From CAZTAR01 sp043813895 (GTDB taxonomy: Bacteria; Planctomycetota; Phycisphaerae; UBA1845; UTPLA1), in the NCBI GenBank assembly GCA_043813895.1, contig JBDRKQ010000018.1, positions 1-37,871 of the forward strand: DNA of 37,871 nucleotides, given 5' to 3'. The translations under genes and the position numbers were made by a program. Every line of letters begins with the position of its first letter. Position 1 is the stretch's first letter. Positions 31,302-37,871 of this stretch are shown one piece after another. The notes under the pieces are model-generated. The model did no database searches and was not told the DNA's origin. It saw only the letters and a program-made list of their open reading frames with translations.

Positions 31302-31313
31302 CAAGATACAGCT

Positions 31314-31343
31314 TTGTTACCACGCCGCGACCCGTCCTGTCAA
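31314..31343 (-). promoter_or_regulatory. Weak promoter candidate for dsrAB
   Basis: On the minus strand a perfect TTGACA (31343-31338) is followed after 18 bases by TAACAA (31319-31314), which matches the -10 consensus at only three positions. It lies in the largest gap inside the dsr gene run (31176-31399), where an internal promoter would make sense. Confidence 0.3.
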
Positions 31344-31399
31344 CTCTGCCAATCAACTGTCCCGATCATCTCAGCCCCCATCCGTACAGCCTTCTCTTC

Positions 31400-32560
31400 T
31401 CACGCGAGCAACTGCCGCTCCCTGACGTTTATCACGATCTTGTAGAGCACGGTTAGCACCAGGAAGCCGAGGGCATACACGCCGATGGTGATCGCGACTT
31501 CGGGCGCGGTCGGCGTGTACTCTGTAATCCTGCCCAATGGTGAAGGGACAAAGCCTGTCACGATCATGGCGACGCCCTTCTCGATCCAGATCGCCACGAT
31601 CACCGCAACACATATGACGGCGAGGAGACCCTCCCGCCGCCGCACGTTGGGAATGATCAGAAGCACGACACAGCAAAGAGTCAGAAACTCGCACACCCAC
31701 ATCCACGGGACTAGCCCGGTGTGCCCGTGAAGGCCGACGAACATGTACTCAAAATGGTGCACGTGGTGCGGCATGTCGCTGTAGAGGCCCGTGAACAGCT
31801 CGACGAGCACGAAGAACAGGTTGACCACAAAGGCGTAGGCGACGATCGTCGCGAGCTTCTGGATGGCCTGTTTGCCCGGGTCGAACTTCGTGAATTTCCG
31901 CAGGATCAGCGCCAGCAGGATCAGAAGGCTCGGGCCGGAAGCGAAGGCCGAAGCCAGAAAGCGCGGCGCCAGGATGGCGGTCATCCAAAACGGCCGGGCC
32001 TCCAAGCCCGAGTAGAGAAACGCCGTTACCGTGTGGATGCTGACGGCCCATGGAATCGACAGATAAATCAACGGCTTGACCCATCGAGGCGGCGGCGCCC
32101 CCTTCCGCTCGGCATCGAACGTCACGGCGCCGATGATGAGATTCAGTAGGAGGTAGCCGGTCAACGCGATGAAATCCCAGAACATGGGCGAACTCGGAGT
32201 CGGATGCAGGATCACATTCATGACGCGCGTGGGTTGGCCCATGTCGACGAAGATGAAAACCATGCACATCAACACCGCCGAGATGGCCAGGCACTCGCCA
32301 ACAATCACCATCTTGCCGAACGCTTTGAAGTCGTGGAGGTAGTAGGGCAGGACGACCATCACTGCCGATGCCGCCACGCCGACCAGGAAGGTGAACTGCG
32401 AGATGTAGAACCCCCAGGTCACATCTCGGCTCATCCCCGTGATGTGCAGCCCCTCGCTCAACTGCCGGCCGTATGCGACCAGGCCAATCGCGATCAACAG
32501 CACCCAGATTCCGAGGAGAATCCAGTATTGTTTGCCTCCGCGAAATGCGTCCTGCAGCAT
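31400..32560 (-). CDS. dsrP: DsrP, NrfD-like membrane subunit of DsrMKJOP
   Basis: 386 residues, ATG at 32558-32560 with GAGGT upstream. It has about ten membrane segments, among them YWILLGIWVLLIAIGLVAYG, WGFYISQFTFLVGVAASAV, FWDFIALTGYLLLNLIIGAV, PSLLILLALILRKF and EVAITIGVYALGFLVLTVLY. GQPTRVMNVILHPTPSSPMFWD is typical of the NrfD/PsrC family as seen in DsrP. It is the quinone-interacting membrane subunit on the periplasmic-side half of the complex and works with DsrO and DsrJ. It lies 43 bases after dsrO and is the last gene of the MKJOP set; dsrA follows after a 224-base gap. Confidence 0.94.
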   Translation of the reverse strand: MLQDAFRGGKQYWILLGIWVLLIAIGLVAYGRQLSEGLHITGMSRDVTWGFYISQFTFLVGVAASAVMVVLPYYLHDFKAFGKMVIVGECLAISAVLMCMVFIFVDMGQPTRVMNVILHPTPSSPMFWDFIALTGYLLLNLIIGAVTFDAERKGAPPPRWVKPLIYLSIPWAVSIHTVTAFLYSGLEARPFWMTAILAPRFLASAFASGPSLLILLALILRKFTKFDPGKQAIQKLATIVAYAFVVNLFFVLVELFTGLYSDMPHHVHHFEYMFVGLHGHTGLVPWMWVCEFLTLCCVVLLIIPNVRRREGLLAVICVAVIVAIWIEKGVAMIVTGFVPSPLGRITEYTPTAPEVAITIGVYALGFLVLTVLYKIVINVRERQLLA

Positions 32561-32603
32561 ATCGTCTTACCTCTTGGCTCTTCCGGTATCACCCGGCTGG
32601 GTC

Positions 32604-33407
32604 CTAAACGATGTAAAAGACGTTGGGGCCGGTTCCGAGACTGACTCGCCGGCAAATCGTGTGGTTCTCGCGAAGGACCCGACTCACCTCCGAGTTGCGG
32701 TCGGTGACGTTCCCGAAGGTCAGGGCGCCCGCCCCGCCCGGCACTTTCTCCGCCGCCTCCACGCAGGCCGGCGGCCTTCCGACACGCAACCGCTCGGCGC
32801 AGAAGTTACACTTCTCCACCACCCCGATTGTCCGGGTCGGGTAGTCGCTCGGCAGTTCGCCGTTTTCATCCTCCTTGATGTACTCGCGCGGGTGCCGCCA
32901 GTTGAAACTCCTGGAGCCGTAAGGACATGCGGCGATGCAGTAGCGGCAACCGATGCAACGGTGCATGTCCATCATGACGATCCCGTCCTGCTCTCGCCGC
33001 CACGTGGCTTGCGTCGGGCAGACCCTCACGCACGGCGGCCTCGTGCAGTGGTTGCAGAGCACCAGGACCGGGGCATCTTGCAGCTTCTGTGCCATATGGT
33101 CGTGTGTCTGATCGGGGAAGGCTGGTTTGAACCCTTCCGTCCAAATCCACTTGACCTCCTCCTCGGGATCAGGAATCTTGGGCACGTTGTGCTCTCGGTG
33201 GCACGCCTCGCTGCACGCGTGGCGGACATCCTCCTGCATGCACTTGCGGACGTCCACGACCATCGCCCATTGGGTCGAGGAGGACGCGTCGCCGGCGGCG
33301 TCGTGCCTCGAGGCGCTACAGGCGGTGCCCAAAAGAGGGAAACCGCAACCCAACCCCACACCCCCGCAGACTGCTTTCTTGAGGAAACTGCGTCGTGTAT
33401 CGTCCAT
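32604..33407 (-). CDS. dsrO: DsrO, periplasmic iron-sulfur subunit of DsrMKJOP
   Basis: 267 residues, ATG at 33405-33407, three bases after the dsrJ stop. A Tat signal is present: RRSFLKK at residues 5-11, a hydrophobic stretch and TACSAS near residue 30, so the folded protein is exported. Four cysteine groups follow in the usual order: CMQEDVRHACSEACHREHN, CNHCTRPPCVRVCP, CIGCRYCIAACPYGS and CNFCAERL with a later CVEAA. They should bind several [4Fe-4S] clusters. DsrO passes electrons between the triheme DsrJ and the membrane subunit DsrP in the periplasm. The sequence appears complete. Confidence 0.95.
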   Translation of the reverse strand: MDDTRRSFLKKAVCGGVGLGCGFPLLGTACSASRHDAAGDASSSTQWAMVVDVRKCMQEDVRHACSEACHREHNVPKIPDPEEEVKWIWTEGFKPAFPDQTHDHMAQKLQDAPVLVLCNHCTRPPCVRVCPTQATWRREQDGIVMMDMHRCIGCRYCIAACPYGSRSFNWRHPREYIKEDENGELPSDYPTRTIGVVEKCNFCAERLRVGRPPACVEAAEKVPGGAGALTFGNVTDRNSEVSRVLRENHTICRRVSLGTGPNVFYIV

Positions 33408-33410
33408 TGC

Positions 33411-33791
33411 TCAGTTTCCTTTCGGCTCCAGGTGACAATCCCAGCAGCTCGGCTCGACGTTCGCATAGTCGTGGCACCGGTCACAGAATGCCTCTCTATC
33501 CGCGTGACAACCCAGGCAGGTGCCTGTCAGACTCATCGTGTACTTCTCGCCGGACTCCGACGTGTACTCCCGCTCGCCATCACGGACGACTGCGTCCCGC
33601 CAGCGGTTCAGCAGGTCCATATGCTCGGCCTTCATGTACTCCGTGTCCTCGACGCATTGCGTCGCGTCCGTCGGCAGCTCGAGATCGGGCGGAGACACGT
33701 CCCCGCCGACACCCAGCGCGTACCAGAATGGAAACGCGGCCAACGCCAGGAAGACGACCAACCCGGCAACGATTGTTCCTTTGTCACTCAT
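33411..33791 (-). CDS. dsrJ: DsrJ, triheme cytochrome c of DsrMKJOP
   Basis: 126 residues from the ATG at 33789-33791, overlapping the dsrK stop as ATGAGTGA. An N-terminal segment (IVAGLVVFLALAAFPFWYAL) is an uncleaved signal anchor. Three heme c sites are present: CLGCH (Cys92, Cys95, His96), CDRCH (103, 106, 107) and CWDCH (116, 119, 120). Cys46 in ATQCVEDTEYM is the likely sixth ligand of one heme; DsrJ is known for an unusual His/Cys-ligated heme. It sits on the periplasmic face. What it exchanges electrons with is not settled for any organism. Confidence 0.95.
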   Translation of the reverse strand: MSDKGTIVAGLVVFLALAAFPFWYALGVGGDVSPPDLELPTDATQCVEDTEYMKAEHMDLLNRWRDAVVRDGEREYTSESGEKYTMSLTGTCLGCHADREAFCDRCHDYANVEPSCWDCHLEPKGN

Positions 33792-35433
33792 CGCTGGACC
33801 CTCCCCCCTCGTCGCCCTCTTCCGTGCCCGGGAGCGATTCCATTCGCAGATCGAGCGTCCGCTTCGATTCGTCCTTGAGCACCGCCGCATTGGCGATGAG
33901 TTCGCCGACGCCCGTCACCTGGACGCCGGGCGCCCAGTAGTCGCAGACCGTCACGAGAGTGGCCCTGTCGATCGCACACATGGCGGCGAGCTGGTTGACG
34001 CCGTGCTTTTCCTGGACGTGCTTGACGGCATTGCCCCTGGGCAGCCCGCCGCGTAATCGCATCTCCATGTTCTCGTCGGTTCCCAACCCCGCCCCGCCTC
34101 CGCAACAGAAGGTCTGCTCTCGGATGGTATTCTCCGGCATCTCGTAGAAGTGGTTGCACACTTTTCGCAGCACGTAGCGGGGCTCTTCCAGCAGGCCCAT
34201 AGCCCGGGCCGGGTTGCAGGAATCGTGGAGTGTGACGCGAATGTGGTCGTTCCTCGACGGGTCGAGCTTCAGCTTGCCGTGGTGAATCAGGTCGGCCATG
34301 AACTCCATGATGTGGACCATCTTCGTGGATTGTGCATGGTCGAAGACCGTGCCGGTGAACGGGGACTTCGGCACCTCCATGAAGTCTGCGGGGCCGTTCA
34401 TGGTATCCATGTACTGATGGGCCACCCGCCACATGTGCCCGCACTCTCCGCCGAGAATCCACTTGACGCCGAGGCGTTTGGCTTCGGCATAGATCTTGGC
34501 GTTGAGGCGTTTCATTGTCTCGTGGGAGGTAAAGAGCCCGAAGTTCCCGCCGTCGGATGCGTAGGTGCTCCAGGTATAGTCGAGGCCCAACTCATGAAAC
34601 AGGAGCAGATACGCCATGCACGTGTAAATGCCCGGCGCGGCGACGAAGTCGCCCGACGGCACAACAAAGAGAATCTCGGCGCCCTTCTTGTTGACGGGAA
34701 GGCCTACACGGACCCCGGTTGCCTCCTCGATGTCGTCGACCATGAACTCCATGGTGTCCATGAAGCCATGCGGCTGGATGGCCAGGTGATTTCCGAAACG
34801 GAAACAATTGGCGACCGGCTCGATGACCCAGTTGACGTAGAGACCGAGCAGGCCGAGAAGCTCCCGCCCCATCATGGTGATCTCGGCCGTGTCGATCCCA
34901 TAAGGACAGAAAACCGAACAGCGCCGGCACTCGGTACACTGAAAGAAGTAGTAGAACCACTCCTTGATCACGTCGGTCGTCAGCTCGCGGGCTCCGGCCA
35001 GCTTGCCGAAAACCTTGCCCATCGCCGTGAAGTCCTTACGGTAGATGGACCGTAAGAGCTCCGCGCGAAGCACGGGCATGTTCTTGGGATCACCGCCGCC
35101 GATGAAGAAATGGCACTTGTCCGCACACGCCCCGCACCGGACGCAGATGTCCATGAAGAGCTTGAAGGAGCGGAACCGCTTCAGCCGCTCCGCCATTCCT
35201 TCGAGAACGATCTTCTTCCAGCCTTCCGGGAGCTTCCAGTCCTCGTCGGTGACGGCCCAGTCCCGCGGATTCGGCAGGTCGAGGATCTTGAGGTTCTTCG
35301 CCTTGCCGGGATAGATGAAAGAACCCGGTCTGAGATCAACGGGCGTGTCCATCCAGGCCGTCTTCGGTGGGCGGCTGTCTATCTTCAGCAGGTCTTCCTG
35401 CTGGTAGTATGCCATTTCGTCCGGACTCGGCAT
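33784..35433 (-). CDS. dsrK: DsrK, CCG-type iron-sulfur subunit of DsrMKJOP
   Basis: 549 residues. The ATG at 35431-35433 overlaps the dsrM stop by one base (TAATG), with GAGAGGG upstream. It has two ferredoxin motifs, CVRCGACADKCHF and CTECRRCSVFCPYGID, then the CCG region: GGECGHMWRV, LHDSCNPARAMGLLEEPRY and FCCGGGAGLGTDENMEMRLR. These bind the special [4Fe-4S] cluster that reduces the DsrC trisulfide or disulfide in the cytoplasm. DsrK is the catalytic subunit partnered with DsrM. The layout matches the N-terminal part of the iron-sulfur/receiver fusion at 17764-19596, so this is the classic version without a receiver. Confidence 0.96.
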   Translation of the reverse strand: MPSPDEMAYYQQEDLLKIDSRPPKTAWMDTPVDLRPGSFIYPGKAKNLKILDLPNPRDWAVTDEDWKLPEGWKKIVLEGMAERLKRFRSFKLFMDICVRCGACADKCHFFIGGGDPKNMPVLRAELLRSIYRKDFTAMGKVFGKLAGARELTTDVIKEWFYYFFQCTECRRCSVFCPYGIDTAEITMMGRELLGLLGLYVNWVIEPVANCFRFGNHLAIQPHGFMDTMEFMVDDIEEATGVRVGLPVNKKGAEILFVVPSGDFVAAPGIYTCMAYLLLFHELGLDYTWSTYASDGGNFGLFTSHETMKRLNAKIYAEAKRLGVKWILGGECGHMWRVAHQYMDTMNGPADFMEVPKSPFTGTVFDHAQSTKMVHIMEFMADLIHHGKLKLDPSRNDHIRVTLHDSCNPARAMGLLEEPRYVLRKVCNHFYEMPENTIREQTFCCGGGAGLGTDENMEMRLRGGLPRGNAVKHVQEKHGVNQLAAMCAIDRATLVTVCDYWAPGVQVTGVGELIANAAVLKDESKRTLDLRMESLPGTEEGDEGGGSSDE

Positions 35434-36434
35434 TACGATTCCCTCTCGACCGGAACTCCGGCCGCCTTCATCTTGTCCCTGAGTTCGTCCTCGTACTCCG
35501 CGTAGCCATGCACTTTGACGGGGTAGTCCCAGGGATTGACATGCCTGACCCGCCGATTGCTGTTAGCCAGGTTTCGGGTTGGGCTGAGAAACACGCCAGG
35601 CATGTGTAGCAACTTGCTGAACGGGAAGACGACCAGCAGCACGCAGACCAGAAACAGATGTCCGAAGAAGACCGGACTGATCGACCGAGCAACCTCGGAG
35701 GCCACGGGCGAAAAAGAAACCAATCCGAGGGCGAGTTCCTTCACGCCCACAACGTCAGTCTTGGCCAGGTGCCGGAGCCAGAATCCGCTGGCGCCGATGC
35801 CCAACAGCAGGAACAGTGGGAAGTAGTCGCTGGCCAGGGAGATGTACTGCACCTGGGCGGACGCAAGCCTTCTGAACAAAAGGTAGGCCAAGGCCGCCAG
35901 GAAGACGGCGGAAGTCACGTAAAGAACCGGGATCCCGATTTCGAAGAAGCCGTCCGCCTCTTCCAGAAACGACACACAGGCCGGCACCGGATTCGTGAAG
36001 AGGCGAAGATGTCTGATCAGAATGACCAGGAACGACCAGTGCATCGCCATCGCCGCAAGCCAGAGCCATACGTCGGTCGCGTAGACGAGCCTGCGCCCTT
36101 CGATCAGGTTCGACTTCGTATTCTTCAGCAGCGAGCGAAAGAAAAAAACCTCCAGCGCCATCCTCCCGATGACGGTGAGGCGATTGTGGGGATTCTCCAG
36201 CGGCTCGGACTTGATCCAGGAGAGCGACTTCTGCTGCCCGGACGTGGTCGGAATGCGAAAGGGGACCGGGACGTTCGCCCAACTCAAGACGCGGTAGACC
36301 ATGCCGCCGAGAAACAACGCCACGGCGATATAAGGGAAGAGGACTGCGAAAGCCCATGCGCCCCCCTGCGTGGCGCCGAGCATACCCAGCAAGAAGAGAC
36401 CGCCCACAGCTATCAAGGGGAGCAATACCTTCAT
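35433..36434 (-). CDS. dsrM: DsrM, cytochrome b subunit of DsrMKJOP
   Basis: 333 residues, ATG at 36432-36434 with GAGAGGG upstream. It is a NarI-like membrane protein with about six membrane segments. Two histidine pairs have the spacing known from NarI: MHWSFLVILIRH (ten apart) and GHLFLVCVLLVVFPFSKLLH (eighteen apart), so two hemes b should bind. The soluble C-terminus (VNPWDYPVKVHGYAEYEDEL) is typical of DsrM. It oxidises menaquinol and feeds electrons to DsrK. It is one base into overlap with dsrK and 40 bases after the RsbRD-like gene. Confidence 0.95.
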   Translation of the reverse strand: MKVLLPLIAVGGLFLLGMLGATQGGAWAFAVLFPYIAVALFLGGMVYRVLSWANVPVPFRIPTTSGQQKSLSWIKSEPLENPHNRLTVIGRMALEVFFFRSLLKNTKSNLIEGRRLVYATDVWLWLAAMAMHWSFLVILIRHLRLFTNPVPACVSFLEEADGFFEIGIPVLYVTSAVFLAALAYLLFRRLASAQVQYISLASDYFPLFLLLGIGASGFWLRHLAKTDVVGVKELALGLVSFSPVASEVARSISPVFFGHLFLVCVLLVVFPFSKLLHMPGVFLSPTRNLANSNRRVRHVNPWDYPVKVHGYAEYEDELRDKMKAAGVPVERES

Positions 36435-36474
36435 CTAAGACCCTCTCGTCTCCCGTTCTTGCCCTTGGATACGC

Positions 36475-37008
36475 TCATTCCGGATCAACTTGAGCCAACT
36501 CCGGATCAAAACCACGCGCGCTCATCTTGTCCATCACCCACGAGACCCTTCGCTTGACCTCGTTGATTCGAAGCTCGCACAGACGCTCCCGGGATTCGAC
36601 GAATAGATCGAAGGCCAAAAGCGCGATCTGATCCACGTGCCCGTCGATTCGCTCCAACTCTAACAAACACTGTGGCTGCCTCGCCGCCTCCCCCAACGCC
36701 ATCCGGATGGCCTGCTTCAATTCGAAGACGAAGCCGACGGCCTGGGGTGCGGACATATCCTGGACCGCCCTGATCTTGACGATCTCCCGCAATTGCTCGC
36801 GAATCTTCTCGGCATCCATTCCGTCGAGTAGTGCATCGAAGATCGCTCGCGTTCCTACGCGGAGACTGTGGCCCACGGGATTGGCGAATGGGTCCTTCTG
36901 TCGTTTGAAGAGTGCGGAGGAATCTCCCGAGTACGTGGCGAGGGCATCCTCGAACCACTTCCGGACGATGGCGTCCCTGTTTTCCTCCAGCAACTTCCCG
37001 AGTGTCAT
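36475..37008 (-). CDS. RsbRD N-terminal domain-like protein, dsr-associated
   Basis: 177 residues from the ATG at 37006-37008, with AGGGGA seven bases upstream. MTLGKLLEENRDAIVRKWFEDALATY is the usual opening of the RsbRD N-terminal domain, a helical, non-heme globin-like sensor domain. FANPVGHSLRVGTRAIFDAL and MSAPQAVGFVFELKQAIR continue the match. There is no STAS or other output domain, so the whole protein is the sensor-like module. I recall proteins of this kind next to dsrMKJOP in sulfate reducers. It probably has a regulatory or assembly role, but the function is not known. It lies between dsrC (145 bases upstream) and dsrM (40 bases downstream). Confidence 0.82.
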   Translation of the reverse strand: MTLGKLLEENRDAIVRKWFEDALATYSGDSSALFKRQKDPFANPVGHSLRVGTRAIFDALLDGMDAEKIREQLREIVKIRAVQDMSAPQAVGFVFELKQAIRMALGEAARQPQCLLELERIDGHVDQIALLAFDLFVESRERLCELRINEVKRRVSWVMDKMSARGFDPELAQVDPE

Positions 37009-37153
37009 CGCTCGGTCCCCTGCGATTGCCCACAAGCGTGCAACGACCAACCTCGACCCGAAAGCCCCGGTGAGCTTTGCGCCGCGCTGCGGCCCGCAAC
37101 AAGGCTAATCGTCCACCGCGGTTCCGGCTATGCAAGCCATACAAGCGTCCGAA

Positions 37154-37471
37154 TCAAACACAACCCGTCGGCTTGGGAAGGCCGGCCACCTTGCAGGCGC
37201 CCTTGGCCGGTCCGCTCGGGAACAAGTCGTAGATTTCCTTCAGCTTGAAGCCGGTGGACTTGCACAGCTTTCGGATCATCGGCGCCATGTTGAACTCGAG
37301 ATAGTACTCCCGAAGATAGTTGACCACTTTCCAGTGGTCGTCCGACATTGCGGCAACGCCTTCGGTCTCCGCAAGGCTCTTCGCGACACCTTCGTCCCAC
37401 ACGGTCGGATCCTGGATGAACCCGTCCTCGTCGATCTCAATCATCTTGCCGCCAAGTTCTACCTGTTCCAT
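37154..37471 (-). CDS. dsrC: DsrC, sulfur-carrier protein
   Basis: 105 residues, ATG at 37469-37471 with AAAGGAG upstream. The C-terminal arm KGACKVAGLPKPTGCV holds both redox cysteines, Cys93 and Cys104 (the penultimate residue), with ten residues between them. This separates true DsrC from TusE-like homologues, which keep only the last Cys. DDHWKVVNYLREYYLEFNMAP and MIRKLCKSTGFKLKEIYDLF form the helical core. DsrC takes sulfur from DsrAB as a trisulfide across the two cysteines, and DsrMKJOP (via DsrK) reduces it to sulfide and free DsrC. A third Cys (Cys70) is not part of the arm. Confidence 0.97.
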   Translation of the reverse strand: MEQVELGGKMIEIDEDGFIQDPTVWDEGVAKSLAETEGVAAMSDDHWKVVNYLREYYLEFNMAPMIRKLCKSTGFKLKEIYDLFPSGPAKGACKVAGLPKPTGCV

Positions 37472-37533
37472 CCGTATTCTCCTTTATGATGCAGGCGCTT
37501 CGCGCCGGGGCGCATACGCGCCTGATTGCAGCC

Positions 37534-37871
37534 TTACGTAACCTCGATGTCCACCCGAGGCGGATTCCGGAGTGTTTCATGAACGGGACACTTCTCGGCC
37601 ATGCGCCGGATGGCATCCAGCTTGTCCTCGGGGATTCCGTCCGGGAGTTCGACGTCCACGACGATCGCCCCGATCCGTTTCGGCCCGGACGCCAGCTCCA
37701 GTGTCAAACTGACGCCGACGTCGCCTTCGTATCCCTCTCTCTTGCAGTAGCTCTGCACCATCATGCCGATACACGCTCCGAGCGAACCGGCCAACAACTC
37801 GACCGGCGAAGGCCCGGCGTCACTGCCGCCGTCCTTCTCCGACATGTCGCTCGTGACTTCATGTCCGCGCA
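37534..37871 (-). CDS. OsmC family protein, 5' end outside window
   Basis: An open frame runs to the window edge; the ATG at 37843-37845 is internal because upstream codons (RGHEVTSD) fit the family. GGSDAGPSPVELLAGSLGACI is the OsmC signature, with the first catalytic Cys in GAC. AEKCPVHETLRNPP holds the second Cys. OsmC/Ohr proteins are thiol peroxidases that reduce organic hydroperoxides or, in related branches, handle sulfur compounds. About 110 residues are visible; the N-terminal 20-30 are missing. It lies 62 bases upstream of dsrC and may be the first or an early gene of the dsr run. Confidence 0.88.
   Translation of the reverse strand, partial: RGHEVTSDMSEKDGGSDAGPSPVELLAGSLGACIGMMVQSYCKREGYEGDVGVSLTLELASGPKRIGAIVVDVELPDGIPEDKLDAIRRMAEKCPVHETLRNPPRVDIEVT

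Noticed and set aside
31176..31304. Longer N-terminus for DsrA
   Set aside because: The ATG at 31173-31175 has a near-perfect ribosome site and matches the usual DsrA start. The extension looks non-coding.
37154..37471. TusE-like (tRNA thiolation) protein instead of DsrC
   Set aside because: Both C-terminal cysteines are present and the gene is beside dsrMKJOP and dsrAB, which fits true DsrC.
1..37871. CRISPR arrays, tRNA or rRNA genes, transposases, phage genes
   Set aside because: The repeats are single or paired short palindromes, not regular repeat-spacer arrays. I recognised no tRNA cloverleaf, rRNA text, transposase or phage motif.

Overview
The window reads as a high-GC bacterial chromosome fragment, most likely from a planctomycete. 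Two things suggest this. One gene (13957-14670) opens with the C-x2-C-GYNLRGL...RCPEC zinc ribbon that I associate with Phycisphaerae-type planctomycetes. The gaps between genes also carry many short hairpin repeats of kinds I remember from planctomycete genomes. The assignment is inference and no rRNA is present to confirm it. Nearly every gene lies on the minus strand, so transcription runs from high to low coordinates.

Right part (about 22.2-37.9 kb): an unusually complete dissimilatory sulfite reduction locus. In transcription order it holds an OsmC-family gene cut by the window edge, dsrC, an RsbRD-like gene, dsrM, dsrK, dsrJ, dsrO, dsrP, dsrA, dsrB, dsrD, dsrL and dsrN. A histidine kinase with cytochrome-like CxxCH motifs, a lone receiver protein and a precorrin-2 dehydrogenase follow. 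DsrAB reduces sulfite with siroheme(amide) and loads sulfur on DsrC. DsrMKJOP returns DsrC trisulfide reduction to the quinone pool. DsrL can link DsrAB to NAD(P)H, DsrN amidates siroheme, and the precorrin-2 dehydrogenase helps make siroheme. DsrD together with DsrL, and no dsrEFH in view, points to the reductive direction, though it does not prove it. No sat, apr or qmo genes are in the window.

Middle part (about 15.8-22.1 kb): a second DsrMK-like redox module wired to signalling. A macrodomain protein, a short NarI/DsrM-like membrane protein and a DsrK/HdrD-type iron-sulfur protein form one operon. The iron-sulfur protein is fused at its C-terminus to a complete response-regulator receiver domain. 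A soluble two-PAS histidine kinase and a lone receiver protein follow. A good -35/-10 promoter with a 24-nt palindrome over the expected start site lies upstream of the macrodomain gene. This module is the most novel thing I see: phosphorylation may act directly on an electron-transfer enzyme. A plus-strand HEAT-repeat gene sits between the two regions.

Left part (1-15.7 kb): an exopolysaccharide locus of the PEP-CTERM/exosortase-associated type. In transcription order it holds an export lipoprotein (Wza-like), a chain-length protein (Wzz/GumC-like), a tyrosine-kinase-like ATPase, a FemAB-like protein, an Stp1-like sugar transferase, three further glycosyltransferase-like genes and a NodB-type deacetylase. 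The last glycosyltransferase runs off the left edge. No exosortase is in the window. Between this locus and the redox part lie a lipoprotein hydrolase, a secreted endonuclease/phosphatase-fold protein, the zinc-ribbon membrane protein and an RmlD homologue whose catalytic tyrosine is replaced by histidine.

Dispersed repeats with GTCCGAC/GTCGGAC arms, CACTGGCGG/CCGCCAGTG arms and others fill the gaps. At two genes the repeat supplies the stop codon. I saw no tRNA, rRNA, CRISPR array, transposase or phage gene.
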